Numbered from the stretch's first letter, positions 37,876 to 47,344 are shown. The stretch: DNA of 64,000 bases from Methanococcoides sp. LMO-2 (GCF_038432375.1 NZ_JBCAUS010000002.1:124001-188000); one strand, 5' to 3'. The notes: generated by a model not told the origin, from the sequence alone. A program made the numbers and translations.

Positions 37876-39795
37876 TCAGATCTCCCTCTTTGGTGTGCCA
37901 ATTCCCACGAAAACGAGCTTTGTTTCCAGTGGCAGGCTGTCGCCATGCATTGTTATGTCGTTCCTGGTCACTTCTATACGCACATCTTCAGCATCAAGTC
38001 CTGCTTCTTTCATATAGCCAAGGACAAGTTCCCGTCCAAGCTTATCTGCATATTTGAGGGCTTCCGGATGTGTCTGGAAGACTGTACGCTGACCCTGTGC
38101 GAACACTATATTACTGATCTTAGATTTCTTCCTGACGTTCTTGATAAGTATCTCGATCCTCTTGATGCCTTTTCCTACAAGAGCCCCTGCAGCATTACCT
38201 ACTTCCGAGTGTTCCGGAAGTATAACATCTGCATCAATCAGGTTCCTTACATCTTCTACGTAGGCGCTTACCGGTCCTCCCAGAAGGACTACCGGGACAT
38301 CAAGCTTGAACTTGGTGTGGAAATCACCTTCAATGACCTTTCTGATCTCTTCCGGTTCGACATTTTTCAGAAGGTATGACATCAGGTAGATGACCATGTT
38401 CTTAGTAACCTCGCTCTTTACCTGCTGGCAGAACTCCATCTTGCTCTGGTGAGTCATCCGGCTAAGCACAGTGGCAGCGGTATTAGAAGCTTCAGTGTTC
38501 CATTCGTTATAGTCGCCAAGGACATGGAGTGCATCCGTTGGGGTGAATCCGATTGCCTGTATCAGCCTTTTCTGGATCAGTGAGTCCAGGAATGCAGGCG
38601 ATGGGAGCTTTTCAAGGAAAATACTGTTAATGGATACCGGATCATCCCCTATCCTGTCAAAGATCTCCTTTTCAGAGGGGCTGAGCTCGGATGTTGGTTC
38701 TTTTCCTGACCGGATGAAGAACTTTGTGGGCTGTATGTTATCGCTGAGAAGCATTCTTGAGGGTATCCTCGACATCTTCAGTTTTTCGATCATTGAAGGA
38801 TACTTTGTTGCAGCCACACAGATCGGGATAACTCTCCTGGGGCCAATGTTGGGTTGCTGGTTCTTTATCCAGATGTGGCTGTCACCGCCCATTGCAGATG
38901 TTTCCATACGGATGGCCTTGACCTTTGTCTGCCAGCCTCCTACGATCGCACCTTCATCACAGAGCTCAGGCAGCTCGTTCTCTATCATAGAGACATCGGT
39001 ACTGGTGCCTCCTACATCAATTACGGTGCAGGTCTTAGCCTTGCTGAGGTATGCAGCTCCCACAAGACTTGCTGCGGGTCCTGAGAAGATCGACTCGATA
39101 GGTTTCTCCTTTGCTTCATCGATACCCACCACAGAGCCGTCACATTTGAGCATAAGCAGCCTTGCCTTTATACTCCTTCTTTCCATCTCGCCGATAATGG
39201 TCTCTATGAAATGGTCTGTGATAGGGATCAGTTGTGCATTAAGGTATGCTGTGATTCCGCGGTTGTAAGCTCCAAGGTCCTGGGACAGTTCATGTCCGCA
39301 AACGGAGGGTAGTCCTGTCAGCTCTTTGATGAGCTCTTTTATGGCAAGCTCATGCTCAGGATTACGGATACTGAAATAGGATGAAATGGCAAATGCAGAG
39401 ACCTTGTCCTTGTTTTCCAGGATGAACTCCCTGGCAGTATCGAGGTCCAGTCTTTTTAGTTCTTCCCCGTTGGGCCCATGCCCGCCTTCAACAATTATGT
39501 AATTTCTAATGGAATGGCTTTCTGGTATAACATAGTCTCCTGCCATTATAAGTGCGACCGGGTAGCCGGTATCTTCAAGAATTGTGTTAGTGGAAAGTGT
39601 GGTGGATACGGAGACAAGCTTTACATCTTTCAGGTAATCCTGGTCCAGTCCGTCAAGTGCGTTCTGAATTCCTATCAAAAGGTCCGGATAGGTTGTTCTG
39701 GCTTTAGTAGAGTCGATGATCTCTCCGTCAGAATCCCTTATTATGACTGCATCGGTATATGTTCCGCCTGCGTCAATGCCCATGCTGTATTGCAT
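37876..39795 (-). CDS. Hydantoinase/oxoprolinase A family protein, copy 2
   Basis: A 639-residue paralogue of the gene at 35607-37538, alike over the full length: SMGIDAGGTYTDAVIIRDSD at the N terminus, CTVIDVGGTSTDVSMIENEL in the middle, and LIQKRLIQAIGFTPTDALHV with identical surroundings. Both have the same C-terminal replacement of the normal HyuA end. Both differ from acetone carboxylase subunits in length. The two copies have diverged substantially in several loops (for example after GKEPTSELSPSEKE), so they may have separate substrates. ATG 39795 follows AGGAGTGATTAAA. No HyuB-type subunit, transporter or ring-opening enzyme is next to it. Confidence 0.85.
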   Translation of the reverse strand: MQYSMGIDAGGTYTDAVIIRDSDGEIIDSTKARTTYPDLLIGIQNALDGLDQDYLKDVKLVSVSTTLSTNTILEDTGYPVALIMAGDYVIPESHSIRNYIIVEGGHGPNGEELKRLDLDTAREFILENKDKVSAFAISSYFSIRNPEHELAIKELIKELTGLPSVCGHELSQDLGAYNRGITAYLNAQLIPITDHFIETIIGEMERRSIKARLLMLKCDGSVVGIDEAKEKPIESIFSGPAASLVGAAYLSKAKTCTVIDVGGTSTDVSMIENELPELCDEGAIVGGWQTKVKAIRMETSAMGGDSHIWIKNQQPNIGPRRVIPICVAATKYPSMIEKLKMSRIPSRMLLSDNIQPTKFFIRSGKEPTSELSPSEKEIFDRIGDDPVSINSIFLEKLPSPAFLDSLIQKRLIQAIGFTPTDALHVLGDYNEWNTEASNTAATVLSRMTHQSKMEFCQQVKSEVTKNMVIYLMSYLLKNVEPEEIRKVIEGDFHTKFKLDVPVVLLGGPVSAYVEDVRNLIDADVILPEHSEVGNAAGALVGKGIKRIEILIKNVRKKSKISNIVFAQGQRTVFQTHPEALKYADKLGRELVLGYMKEAGLDAEDVRIEVTRNDITMHGDSLPLETKLVFVGIGTPKREI

Positions 39796-39981
39796 CTTTT
39801 AATCACTCCTTTTACTCCAATATCAGAATTCACTTCGCATGAAGGTTATAATTAGAACTATATACGGTTTCCCTAAATAAAAATGGTAAGGACTCGTATA
39901 TAAGAGTTGTGTGGAATGTGTGCAAAACCTATGGTGGCCTATGTTTAGAATGTGCTGACGTATTGTGGCAGGCCAAAAATA

Positions 39982-40578
39982 TCAGGGTTGAAGAATACCT
40001 TTCAGGACCACCAGTTCCTCAAAGAAGCAGTCCCTGTCACTTCCGCAGGTCTCAACTTTGAAACCATGGTCTTCCATGCGTTCCTTTACCTGATCTATAC
40101 CTGTTAGTGAGGATATGAGGATCAGCACCATCCCGTAGGCGTTGAGGTATTCCGGGACTTCGTCGATAAAACAGTTAACTGCATCCCTGCCATCAGGTCC
40201 GCCGTCAAAGGCATAATTGAGCCACCCGGGAACTTTCTCATCCTCTGCTGTGGGTAGGTATGGGGGATTAAAAAGGATCAGGTCGAATGTTGTTCCGGCT
40301 CTGAAGCAACTGAACATGTCTGCCCGTATAACCTCTACATTATTGGAACGTGCACATGAGGCGGCGAGGGGGCTGATCTCAGTGGCGATCAGATCAACAT
40401 CAACATTGCTCTGGAGAACAGCTGAAACAAAACCGGTGCCTGCGCCAACTTCCAGGACTTTCATTCCTGGCTTTGCACTATCGATCGCAACATCGGCTAG
40501 AAGGTAGGAATCCTCGGCAGGGTCGTAGACCTGTTCATCAAGGTTTATGTCGGCGTTCCGGTAGGTGATCGTTACCAT
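39982..40578 (-). CDS. HemK/PrmC-like protein methyltransferase
   Basis: A 198-residue AdoMet-dependent methyltransferase of the archaeal/eukaryotic HemK2 (Mtq2) type. YDPAEDSYLLADVAI is the start of the fold, VLEVGAGTGFVSAVL the AdoMet-binding motif I, and NPPYLPT the catalytic NPPY motif that binds the glutamine side chain. It probably methylates the GGQ glutamine of release factor aRF1, needing a Trm112 partner in related systems; the substrate is inferred from family. ATG 40578 lies 5 bases after the ksgA stop, so it is the last gene of the ribosome-related operon. Confidence 0.9.
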   Translation of the reverse strand: MVTITYRNADINLDEQVYDPAEDSYLLADVAIDSAKPGMKVLEVGAGTGFVSAVLQSNVDVDLIATEISPLAASCARSNNVEVIRADMFSCFRAGTTFDLILFNPPYLPTAEDEKVPGWLNYAFDGGPDGRDAVNCFIDEVPEYLNAYGMVLILISSLTGIDQVKERMEDHGFKVETCGSDRDCFFEELVVLKGILQP

Positions 40579-40583
40579 GGTCT

Positions 40584-41396
40584 TTACATCGCATTCTTCA
40601 TTTTGCAGATGTGGTTTGCAATGTCTGCCAGTTCCTGCGGCTCAAGGTTCTCGGCACGTTTGCTCATGAGTTCCTCTGGCAGTTCATCGACGATCTGCTT
40701 GATGTTTGGTACCTTCAGCAAATGGTTGCCTTTGATGATCGCATTCCTGAGCTTTTTTCTTCTCTGGAGGAATCCGGCTGTGACAAGGTTCAGGAAGAAC
40801 TCCGGCTCATCCACATGGAATGGTGCCGGACGGGGGACAACCTTGACGACTGCGGACCACACTTCGGGAGGTGGCGAGAATGCGGATGGTGCTATCTTCA
40901 TAATGATGGATGCATCAGCAAAATAGTGAGTGTTCACAGAAAGCCTGCTGTAGTCTTCTGTATTGGCTTTGGCTACCATCCTCTGTGCAAACTCGTATTG
41001 GTACATCAGTATGCCCAGTTCAAAGTCCTGCTCAAAGAGCTTGAAAGTGATCGGTGAGGATATGGAATATGGAAGATTTGCAACAACTTTGTTGAACTTA
41101 GGGAGATCGACCTTCAGGACATCGCTGTGTATGACCTCAAGTTTTTCATTGTCCGGAAACCGGTCATGAAGGACATCCACAAGCTGCGGGTCGAGCTCTA
41201 TGACTATGACCTTTCCTGCTTTTTCAAGAAGCCTTTCCGTAAGATTGCCGATCCCGCCGCCGATCTCAAGTACAACATCATCTTCGGTGATATTGGCCTC
41301 TTCGACAATGGAGTCGAGAATTCGTTCGTCGATCAAAAAATGTTGGTCATGGCACCCGCCCCGGATGCCATATTTTTGCAGGATCTTTCTTACCAA
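40584..41396 (-). CDS. ksgA: 16S rRNA dimethyladenosine transferase (KsgA/Dim1)
   Basis: A 270-residue AdoMet-dependent enzyme that dimethylates two adjacent adenines in the 3'-end loop of 16S rRNA during small-subunit assembly. GGCHDQHFLID is the family start, VVLEIGGGIGNLTERLL motif I, IELDPQL the acidic loop, and NLPYSISSPITFKL the catalytic NLPY motif. The C-terminal helical domain follows (FLQRRKKLRNAI). Length normal (about 270). It sits between the DUF655 gene (21 bases upstream) and the HemK-like gene (5 bases downstream) in one transcription unit. Confidence 0.95.
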   Translation of the reverse strand: MVRKILQKYGIRGGCHDQHFLIDERILDSIVEEANITEDDVVLEIGGGIGNLTERLLEKAGKVIVIELDPQLVDVLHDRFPDNEKLEVIHSDVLKVDLPKFNKVVANLPYSISSPITFKLFEQDFELGILMYQYEFAQRMVAKANTEDYSRLSVNTHYFADASIIMKIAPSAFSPPPEVWSAVVKVVPRPAPFHVDEPEFFLNLVTAGFLQRRKKLRNAIIKGNHLLKVPNIKQIVDELPEELMSKRAENLEPQELADIANHICKMKNAM

Positions 41397-41417
41397 GGCG
41401 ATTACACCTGTCTTTAA

Positions 41418-42011
41418 TTATTTTTTGGACGGATGCGTTGCTGCTGTAAAGAGCCTGTATTTGATGTTGTCATCCTTAAGCTCTTCAAGTATGCGGTTCA
41501 CAATTACCTTCTCAGGTGTATGGACACCTCCGACACGGTCGTGAAGGTCCTTCAGGCTCTTGAACTCGCCTTTCTTACGCTCGTCGATTATTGCCCACAT
41601 TAGCTTCTTCCCGATACCCGGAAGCAGCTCAAGCATGTGCAGCCTTGTTGTTATCGGATGCGCTTCGTTGAAGAACTTGACGAACTTCTCTTCCTGATGC
41701 CTGACACATTCCTCAAGCACATGAGGGATCTCAAGCTCTGCACCATGGCTCAGTTCCGCATAGTGTATCCTGTGCTTTACGTGGTCGATAACATCGCGGT
41801 CCCCGTCACCAATGTAAACGCGGGACTGTATCTCCGGAGCTGCTCCTTCTTTTGGAACAAGTTCCATAAGTACAAAGTGTTTGTCACCAATAGCCTGGAC
41901 CAGGGGTTTCTTCTGGTATGATGGACGTTTGTCCGTTGTGCTGCCGTATGGCAGGTAGTCAAGAACCCATGCGTAGTCCTCTTTCTCAGGTGGTGTTCCC
42001 CTCTTTCTCAT
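41418..42011 (-). CDS. DUF655 family RNA-binding-like protein
   Basis: A 197-residue archaeal protein of the DUF655 family, always found next to rpoF/ksgA genes. It contains a predicted OB-like N-terminal part (DYAWVLDYLPYG, VQAIGDKHFVLMELVP, VYIGDGDRDVIDHV) and two helix-hairpin-helix motifs (LLPGIGKKLMWAIIDERKKG, DLHDRVGGVHTPEKVIVNRI), indicating nucleic-acid binding. Its role is not established. ATG 42011 is preferred to the ATG at 42035 because GGGAGGAT lies right before it. It lies between rpoF (76 bases upstream) and ksgA (21 bases downstream), which suggests a task in rRNA or transcription/translation. Confidence 0.85.
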   Translation of the reverse strand: MRKRGTPPEKEDYAWVLDYLPYGSTTDKRPSYQKKPLVQAIGDKHFVLMELVPKEGAAPEIQSRVYIGDGDRDVIDHVKHRIHYAELSHGAELEIPHVLEECVRHQEEKFVKFFNEAHPITTRLHMLELLPGIGKKLMWAIIDERKKGEFKSLKDLHDRVGGVHTPEKVIVNRILEELKDDNIKYRLFTAATHPSKK

Positions 42012-42087
42012 AGTATCCTCCCGTATGTTGTGCATCGATGATGAAACTTACTGTTTCCATCAAAAAAAAGTAAGTATGAGATATAAA

Positions 42088-42441
42088 TTATTCCATTGAC
42101 TCAAGCACCAGATTCAATATTGCATCCAGCTCTTCTTCGGTCAGGGTAAATCTCTCTTTTGCATAAAGGGCCCTGAGCTCATCCCTGCTCTGAGGAACGA
42201 TATCAGCAATATGGATTGCGATCTCAGGTTTCATCTTCTCCAGCTCAAGAAGTTTGTTCACAAGTTCTCTGGACTTTTCCGCGTTGATCTTTGCGAACAT
42301 GTCTGCATGGTTGATGGCCTTACGTAGCTCGTATCCCAGTTCTTCGCCACGTTCCGTGCGCTCTTCCATTATATCGTTAAGTATTTCCTTGACTTCGGAA
42401 ACAGTCAATAACTCTTCACTCTGAACTTGTTTGACTATCAT
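42088..42441 (-). CDS. rpoF: DNA-directed RNA polymerase subunit F (Rpo4/Rpb4)
   Basis: A 117-residue archaeal RNA polymerase subunit that pairs with subunit E (Rpo7) to form the stalk of the enzyme. SEELLTVSEVKEILNDIM at the N terminus and the helical body ending PQSRDELRALYAKER-like followed by LTEEELDAILNLV fit the family (the HRDC-like domain). It lies downstream of L21e, separated by 164 bases that contain a perfect hairpin, and upstream of DUF655. Start ATG 42441. Confidence 0.93.
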   Translation of the reverse strand: MIVKQVQSEELLTVSEVKEILNDIMEERTERGEELGYELRKAINHADMFAKINAEKSRELVNKLLELEKMKPEIAIHIADIVPQSRDELRALYAKERFTLTEEELDAILNLVLESME

Positions 42442-42575
42442 TAAAATACACTCTTTGAAATTAAGTATAGATTACCGTTTTGAGGGCCACAGTTGTAGCA
42501 GACGTACTCTTTCAGATAGATGTCGATACAGATATAACTATCGACTATATCTTACGATATCTGAATGAGTAAGTA

Positions 42576-42597
42576 TCCAGACTATTGCTAGTCTGGA
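42576..42597 (-). other. Perfect inverted repeat between rpl21e and rpoF
   Basis: TCCAGACTA (42576-42584), loop TTGC, TAGTCTGGA (42589-42597): a 9-base stem starting 8 bases after the rpl21e stop. It may be a terminator, attenuator or processing site that separates expression of rpl21e from rpoF; no T-run follows on the minus strand. Confidence 0.55.
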
Positions 42598-42605
42598 ACA
42601 TTAAC

Positions 42606-42902
42606 TTAGTTGTATTTCTGTGGTTTAAGGTGCTGTGGGAGGGCGATAACTTCCTTCATGGAGTTTCCGTCCCTGACCTGTAAGAGGTATCCTCTTCCAC
42701 GCTGTCCCATGACCTTTGCGGTCTTGCCCTGGAACTTTGCGTTTGGCATTCCTTTCTGTACGCTTGGATCGATGTCGATGTGGACCATCTGTCCGTTATC
42801 GAATTCCTGGATCGCTTTGCTTACAGGGGAGAGTCCTCTTTCCCTAACAGTCTTCTTCAATTTGTACCTTGTGCAGGCTCTTTCACCGTGTGATGTTGGC
42901 AT
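42606..42902 (-). CDS. rpl21e: Ribosomal protein L21e
   Basis: A 98-residue protein of the large ribosomal subunit, archaeal/eukaryotic type. [20 protein letters not shown] is the family start and [18 protein letters not shown] the KOW-like RNA-binding core, ending in [14 protein letters not shown] 42902 is chosen, since GGAGG lies 8 bases upstream; the frame stays open another 52 codons but those residues are overlapped by pus10 in another frame and are not family-like. It lies 64 bases after the pus10 stop and is the third gene of trmY-pus10-rpl21e-rpoF. Confidence 0.95.
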   Translation of the reverse strand: MPTSHGERACTRYKLKKTVRERGLSPVSKAIQEFDNGQMVHIDIDPSVQKGMPNAKFQGKTAKVMGQRGRGYLLQVRDGNSMKEVIALPQHLKPQKYN

Positions 42903-42966
42903 TATTTTCCTCCGTTGTTCAGGTCGTGGATAAGACCTATGTTTGATAAATCTGATGGTTTGCCGA

Positions 42967-44259
42967 TTAGATATCGACACCGATAACGTCCAGCTCGGCA
43001 ACAGTTGCCTGGGTTCCGATAAGTCCTGTAAGGCTTGGCACTGTCCTGCCTTCGTCACTGGATATTAATTCCTTGACATAAAGACCACCCTCGCAATGGA
43101 CTTCGATCATTGCATGGTCTTCTGTCAGTTCATTAAGCTTCATGTCATGAACCGTTCGCTTACGTACCAGATCCGCTCTCCTGTGGGAAACACGCTGTGG
43201 TGTTCTCTGGCCGATCTGTGCACCAATTAGTTCATTGATTGCCGATCTGAGCTTCTCTTCTGGAATTTGCTCTTTGAATGTAACTTTAAGGTTATAAACT
43301 TTATCCGCCTTTGAGGTCTTCAAAGCCTCGATAGTGCCCTTTGGTGTAAAGGTAAGGCCGATAACTTCGATCTTGCCCTCAGCCTGGTCATTGATCTGTT
43401 TCTCAACTTCCTTGAGGTCACATGTCCTGAGCAGTGGTTCCACAGCCTCTACAACGAAAGGCCTGCCGGTTCCCAGCATAAGTGCATCGATATCCTCACG
43501 GCCTGCACCGTGGAACTTAGTGTCCATGCATTTGAGGGCCTCGATAACAGGAGCTTTGGTAAGCTCATCCACGGATTCAGGGTACTGCTTTCCTGTGAAG
43601 TTGCAGGCCTCACATCCCTTTCCTTTGCATGATCGGCATGGCCAGCGTGTCTGCGGGATGGTTCGCACGAACTTCCTGTACCTTCCGAGGATATAGACCG
43701 AGCGGACCTGGAGAATTACTTCCTCATTAGCAAGGTCCAGTGTTACAAGTATATCAGGTGTCTCAAGCTCTACTTCCTTGTTCGTCCTTTTTGCTATGAG
43801 CTTGCCCACTTCACGGTTAAGCTCGGACTTGAACTGCTCTGCATGGGTTGCTTCAGACTCGGTCCAGAGGATCTCCTCGTTCTCGCTCAGGAGCCCGCTC
43901 ATCTTTGTTCCCACAAGGAATGTGGAATACTCATAATTCTTCAGTGCGATCTCGGCCCTTTCAGCCCAATCGTCAAGCTTCTCAAAAAGTCCCAGGCATA
44001 CCCAGCATTTCTCATCTTCGCCTTCTTTTCTCAATGATTTGCGGGCGTTGACACTTGAGCTGCTCAGCTCTTCCAGTATCTCCTTGTCACCCTCGTCCTT
44101 TCTCAGGCGGTCTCCTTCCATGGCAAGTGCCAGCTTAATGGCACTTCCCCTTTGGTCATTGGTCAGTCCGGTGGAGAGCTTTGCAAACTGTCTTCCCATA
44201 CAGTGGTCACAAATAGGTCCTTCCTGGACGATCTTCTTTGCAGTATCGAGTATGTTCAC
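42967..44259 (-). CDS. pus10: tRNA pseudouridine(54/55) synthase Pus10
   Basis: A 430-residue archaeal Pus10, which makes pseudouridine at positions 54 and 55 of tRNA. The N-terminal domain has two zinc cysteine pairs (CDHCMGRQF, and CWVCLGLF) and THUMP-like folding; [20 protein letters not shown] is a further cysteine-rich segment; [19 protein letters not shown] includes the catalytic aspartate, and [15 protein letters not shown] closes the fold. It is placed right after trmY, whose product methylates pseudouridine 54 made by Pus10; the two enzymes work in sequence. ATG 44259. Confidence 0.95.
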   Translation of the reverse strand: MNILDTAKKIVQEGPICDHCMGRQFAKLSTGLTNDQRGSAIKLALAMEGDRLRKDEGDKEILEELSSSSVNARKSLRKEGEDEKCWVCLGLFEKLDDWAERAEIALKNYEYSTFLVGTKMSGLLSENEEILWTESEATHAEQFKSELNREVGKLIAKRTNKEVELETPDILVTLDLANEEVILQVRSVYILGRYRKFVRTIPQTRWPCRSCKGKGCEACNFTGKQYPESVDELTKAPVIEALKCMDTKFHGAGREDIDALMLGTGRPFVVEAVEPLLRTCDLKEVEKQINDQAEGKIEVIGLTFTPKGTIEALKTSKADKVYNLKVTFKEQIPEEKLRSAINELIGAQIGQRTPQRVSHRRADLVRKRTVHDMKLNELTEDHAMIEVHCEGGLYVKELISSDEGRTVPSLTGLIGTQATVAELDVIGVDI

Positions 44260-44289
44260 CTGGTCACTTCCTTGTTCCTGTTCCTTAAA

Positions 44290-44898
44290 TTACTGGACCT
44301 TCTCTGCCATTGTCCTGTCGATCTCATTGTTGATCAGTATTATGCAGTGGTCTGCATGTAATGGTATCGGGCCCAGTGAGATTGTTTCTGCACCCTTTTC
44401 ATCTATCATCTGCTCTTCCTCTTCCGTGACGCCCACATGGTCACCAAGTATGAATACAGCATTGTCGTCAAGGTCCGTCATCTCACGGATATCCTTTCCG
44501 TTCTCGTGCAGGTAGATGAACCTGCGCCCTTTTTCACTGAACTCGGACAGGAGGGTGTCAAGTCCGCCCTTTCTCATGAAAACTCCCGGCGTGGAGCGTG
44601 TCTCCCTTTCCCCGGCTTCCTTCTGGAGTGCTTTTTTAATAAGCGATCCCGCGCTTCTTTCGTCAGGGTTAAGATATCTTATGTATTCACCATCAAAACG
44701 TACTATCTTCCCGGGATCCGGATCGCCAAGCAGTACGAGGTGTACCTGAACGTCCCTTCTCAGGTCATGGGACAGGAACAACGATGAGTTGATGCATCTG
44801 CAAAGGATGTCCATGCGGCCGGCTGAACCGGGCATGTCGTTCAGGGAAAAGTCGCCTTTTGTCACAGCTTTATGGGCAATTATCACAAAATCTCGCAT
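44290..44898 (-). CDS. trmY: tRNA (pseudouridine(54)-N1)-methyltransferase TrmY
   Basis: A 202-residue SPOUT-class methyltransferase that makes 1-methylpseudouridine at tRNA position 54. The start FVIIAHKAVTKGDFSLNDMP, the middle HLVLLGDPDPGKIVRFDGEY, and the AdoMet-knot segment VFILGDHVGVTEEEEQ plus ISLGPIPLHADHCI are characteristic. It is the first gene of the ribosomal and tRNA-modification cluster running to 39982, 30 bases upstream of pus10, whose pseudouridine it uses. The 196 bases upstream (44899-45094) hold its promoter. Confidence 0.94.
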   Translation of the reverse strand: MRDFVIIAHKAVTKGDFSLNDMPGSAGRMDILCRCINSSLFLSHDLRRDVQVHLVLLGDPDPGKIVRFDGEYIRYLNPDERSAGSLIKKALQKEAGERETRSTPGVFMRKGGLDTLLSEFSEKGRRFIYLHENGKDIREMTDLDDNAVFILGDHVGVTEEEEQMIDEKGAETISLGPIPLHADHCIILINNEIDRTMAEKVQ

Positions 44899-45094
44899 TT
44901 TTTAGTATCCTGTCTTGTTGTTGGTGATAGCTATTTCCATTGAATTTAATGCATCATTCGATAAAACAAATACTTTTTTATTTATGTGCATTCCGGAATG
45001 GTTCATAATACAGGATATAGGATAAAAACATATCTGCTTTGGTCAGAACTCAGGACATCAATGTGTCATCAATAAAATGAGTCAATCGTCTTTG

Positions 45095-46132
45095 TTATCT
45101 CATCCTGTTTACGATACCCCTGAACAGCCGACCAAGGATGTCAGAACCTGTTATGACGATCTTTTCAGGATCTTCGTCGTTCCAGTAAAGTATGAGGTCG
45201 TTATCGATGACATCATCCTCTGAATCGACAGGATATACCTTCAGCTTATGGATTACATCCCCTATTTTTTCCTTAGGGCTTTTTACGATTATAGGGACAT
45301 GGCAATATCTTAGTGGATAGAATGGCCTTTTGTAGATCGCATCCCTTATGAACGACGTGGAATCGATGGCCACGACAGGATGATCGTTTTCATCGACAGC
45401 GATTATCCACTTCTTGGCAGGTTTGGCTATCTTCTGTAGCAGTTCCTCGAACTCCGGGGTCCCTATCTCGGGGAAGATCGGTCGATTGTTATATGATTCG
45501 ATCTCAATTATGGAATTCTGGTCTATAATGGAACCTTCCTGCTTTATGCTGAGGTCATCCAGTGAAAGGAAATTGAGGGCACCAACGCCTTCCAGCCTGT
45601 CGATGTCACTGGTATCCTCCCTGATGTGCTTCTGCAGCATTATCCTAAGGGATGTCTCCTTGAAGAACTCAAGTTTCTCCGTACCAAGCCATCTGTCAAG
45701 CACCATTGCGGAAGGTTTTGTGACAGGATACAACAGCATTATGTAGAATTTTACAATAGGTGTCAGTGAAGCTCCCATCTTCAGGGCATTCCTAGTGAAA
45801 TATGCCTGTGGAAGGATCTCTCCGAAACAGGTAATGAATACCGTGGAGAAGATGAAAGCAGAGCTACCTATCATTACTGAGTCCGTTAAGAGGGTGAGCA
45901 GTACGTTGACACCCACATTACCCCACAAAAGGGTGGAAAGCAGCAAGTGCGGGTCTTTTCTCAGCTTCAGGACCTTTATTGCATGTATGTTGTGAGCTTC
46001 AGCCTCGATCTCAAGCCTGAGGCGGCTTAATCCAAAAAGACCGATGGTCAATCCCGAAAACAGAGCCGATTGGCTCAGGCAAAGAAGTATGAGTAACCAG
46101 ATGATGATATCATTCATGATTAAGTGATTCAC
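45095..46132 (-). CDS. CNNM/DUF21 membrane protein (CorC-like)
   Basis: A 345-residue protein. Residues 1-160 form the DUF21 (CNNM) domain with three or four helices (IIWLLILLCLSQSALFSG, LLSTLLWGNVGVNVLLTLL, IFSTVFITCFGEILPQAY), and the rest is a soluble, CBS-pair-like domain lacking a clear C-terminal CorC domain. CNNM/CorC proteins are linked to magnesium or divalent cation export; whether this one transports is inferred. ATG 46132 is used; ATG 46117 is possible. It is separated by 159 bases from the M14 gene upstream on the same strand and has no close partner. Confidence 0.88.
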   Translation of the reverse strand: MNHLIMNDIIIWLLILLCLSQSALFSGLTIGLFGLSRLRLEIEAEAHNIHAIKVLKLRKDPHLLLSTLLWGNVGVNVLLTLLTDSVMIGSSAFIFSTVFITCFGEILPQAYFTRNALKMGASLTPIVKFYIMLLYPVTKPSAMVLDRWLGTEKLEFFKETSLRIMLQKHIREDTSDIDRLEGVGALNFLSLDDLSIKQEGSIIDQNSIIEIESYNNRPIFPEIGTPEFEELLQKIAKPAKKWIIAVDENDHPVVAIDSTSFIRDAIYKRPFYPLRYCHVPIIVKSPKEKIGDVIHKLKVYPVDSEDDVIDNDLILYWNDEDPEKIVITGSDILGRLFRGIVNRMR

Positions 46133-46291
46133 TCCGTGTATGAAACAGTGTTAATCATAATATGCAGGCACGAAATAAAACAATTTCTGTGTGATTGGAT
46201 ATCTTCAATCTTGTTCTGATGTATAATTGTGCTTTCTGGAGTTTTTGAGCTATAGTTCTGTTCATTATTACTGCCATTATAATCCAGAAAT

Positions 46292-47341
46292 TTACACCAG
46301 AGGCACTTGCTCACTTTTTACTTCATCAGTTAGAGGGTCAAGTTCATCGTGATATGTTTCGATGTAATTGGAGATCTCTTCTTCCTTCACAAATTTTGCG
46401 ATATGGAAAATAGCTTCACCTTCATGTGCAAGTGGGAGGTTCGTTTTTCCGATGACGATCCCTGATACTGTGCTTGTTACGTTCGTTTCGATCTCCCCTA
46501 ATGGATCATTTATGTAGGCTAATATATCGCCTTTTTTAACCAGAGTTCCCAGAGGAATAACTGAACGTAGTATTCCACTTTCCGGAGCTCTGACCCATTG
46601 GGTAGATCTGGATATAAGAGTCTCATACTCTTTCTTCTTTCTGCTTTTTGGTCTCATTCCCAAATAAGACATGACTCCGAGGATTCCTCTTACTCCTGCT
46701 CTAATAGAGACTTCGTCAAATCGGAGTGCTTCGCCTGCTTCATACAAAAGGACCGGTATATTGTTATGTTCACGAGCTGCTTCGCGCAACGATCCATCGC
46801 GTAGTTCAGAATTAATAATTACAGGCACACCAAAAGCACGTGCAATAGCTTCGGTTTCTGGTTCCCCTCTCAAACAGGCACGGATCTGTGGTAGATTTTC
46901 CCGAGCAATGGCTCCTGTATGAAGATCTATAACATGGGTACAATGGTCAATTATCTCTGTCATAAGCATATTTGCCAGACGGGATGCCATTGAACCGGAT
47001 CTTGAACCGGGGAATGATCGGTTCAGATCACGTCTGTCAGGCAAATAGCGGGACTGGGAAACAAAGCCGAATACATTTACAATTGGAATTGCAATAAGTG
47101 TACCTTTTATCTTGTTGAGCGTTTTGTGTGTGAGGATACGGCGTATGATCTCAACACCATTGATCTCATCTCCGTGGATAGCAGCACAGATCAACAGACA
47201 AGGTCCCGGTTTATTTCCATGTACAACATGGATCGGCATTGACGCTGAGGTATGTGTATAAAAGCTGGGGATTGGTAATTCAATTGATGTCCTTGTTCCC
47301 GGCTGAACTGTTATACCTGCAATTGTTATCGGTTCCTGCAT
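46292..47341 (-). CDS. Succinylglutamate desuccinylase/aspartoacylase-family hydrolase (M14)
   Basis: A 349-residue zinc hydrolase of the M14/AstE-AspA family. Metal ligands lie in AAIHGDEINGVEI (H and E) and HVIDLHTGA (H), and PVLLYEAGEAL holds the catalytic Glu. N-terminal PITIAGITVQPGTRTSIELP is a beta segment common to the family; after about residue 250 follows a lipoyl-like beta barrel (VKKGDILAYINDPLGE). It starts 3 bases after rimK, the third gene of a retropepsin-like protease-RimK-M14 operon. Such hydrolases trim amide bonds, so here it may remove residues added by RimK (inference). Confidence 0.9.
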   Translation of the reverse strand: MQEPITIAGITVQPGTRTSIELPIPSFYTHTSASMPIHVVHGNKPGPCLLICAAIHGDEINGVEIIRRILTHKTLNKIKGTLIAIPIVNVFGFVSQSRYLPDRRDLNRSFPGSRSGSMASRLANMLMTEIIDHCTHVIDLHTGAIARENLPQIRACLRGEPETEAIARAFGVPVIINSELRDGSLREAAREHNNIPVLLYEAGEALRFDEVSIRAGVRGILGVMSYLGMRPKSRKKKEYETLISRSTQWVRAPESGILRSVIPLGTLVKKGDILAYINDPLGEIETNVTSTVSGIVIGKTNLPLAHEGEAIFHIAKFVKEEEISNYIETYHDELDPLTDEVKSEQVPLV

Positions 47342-47344
47342 AGA

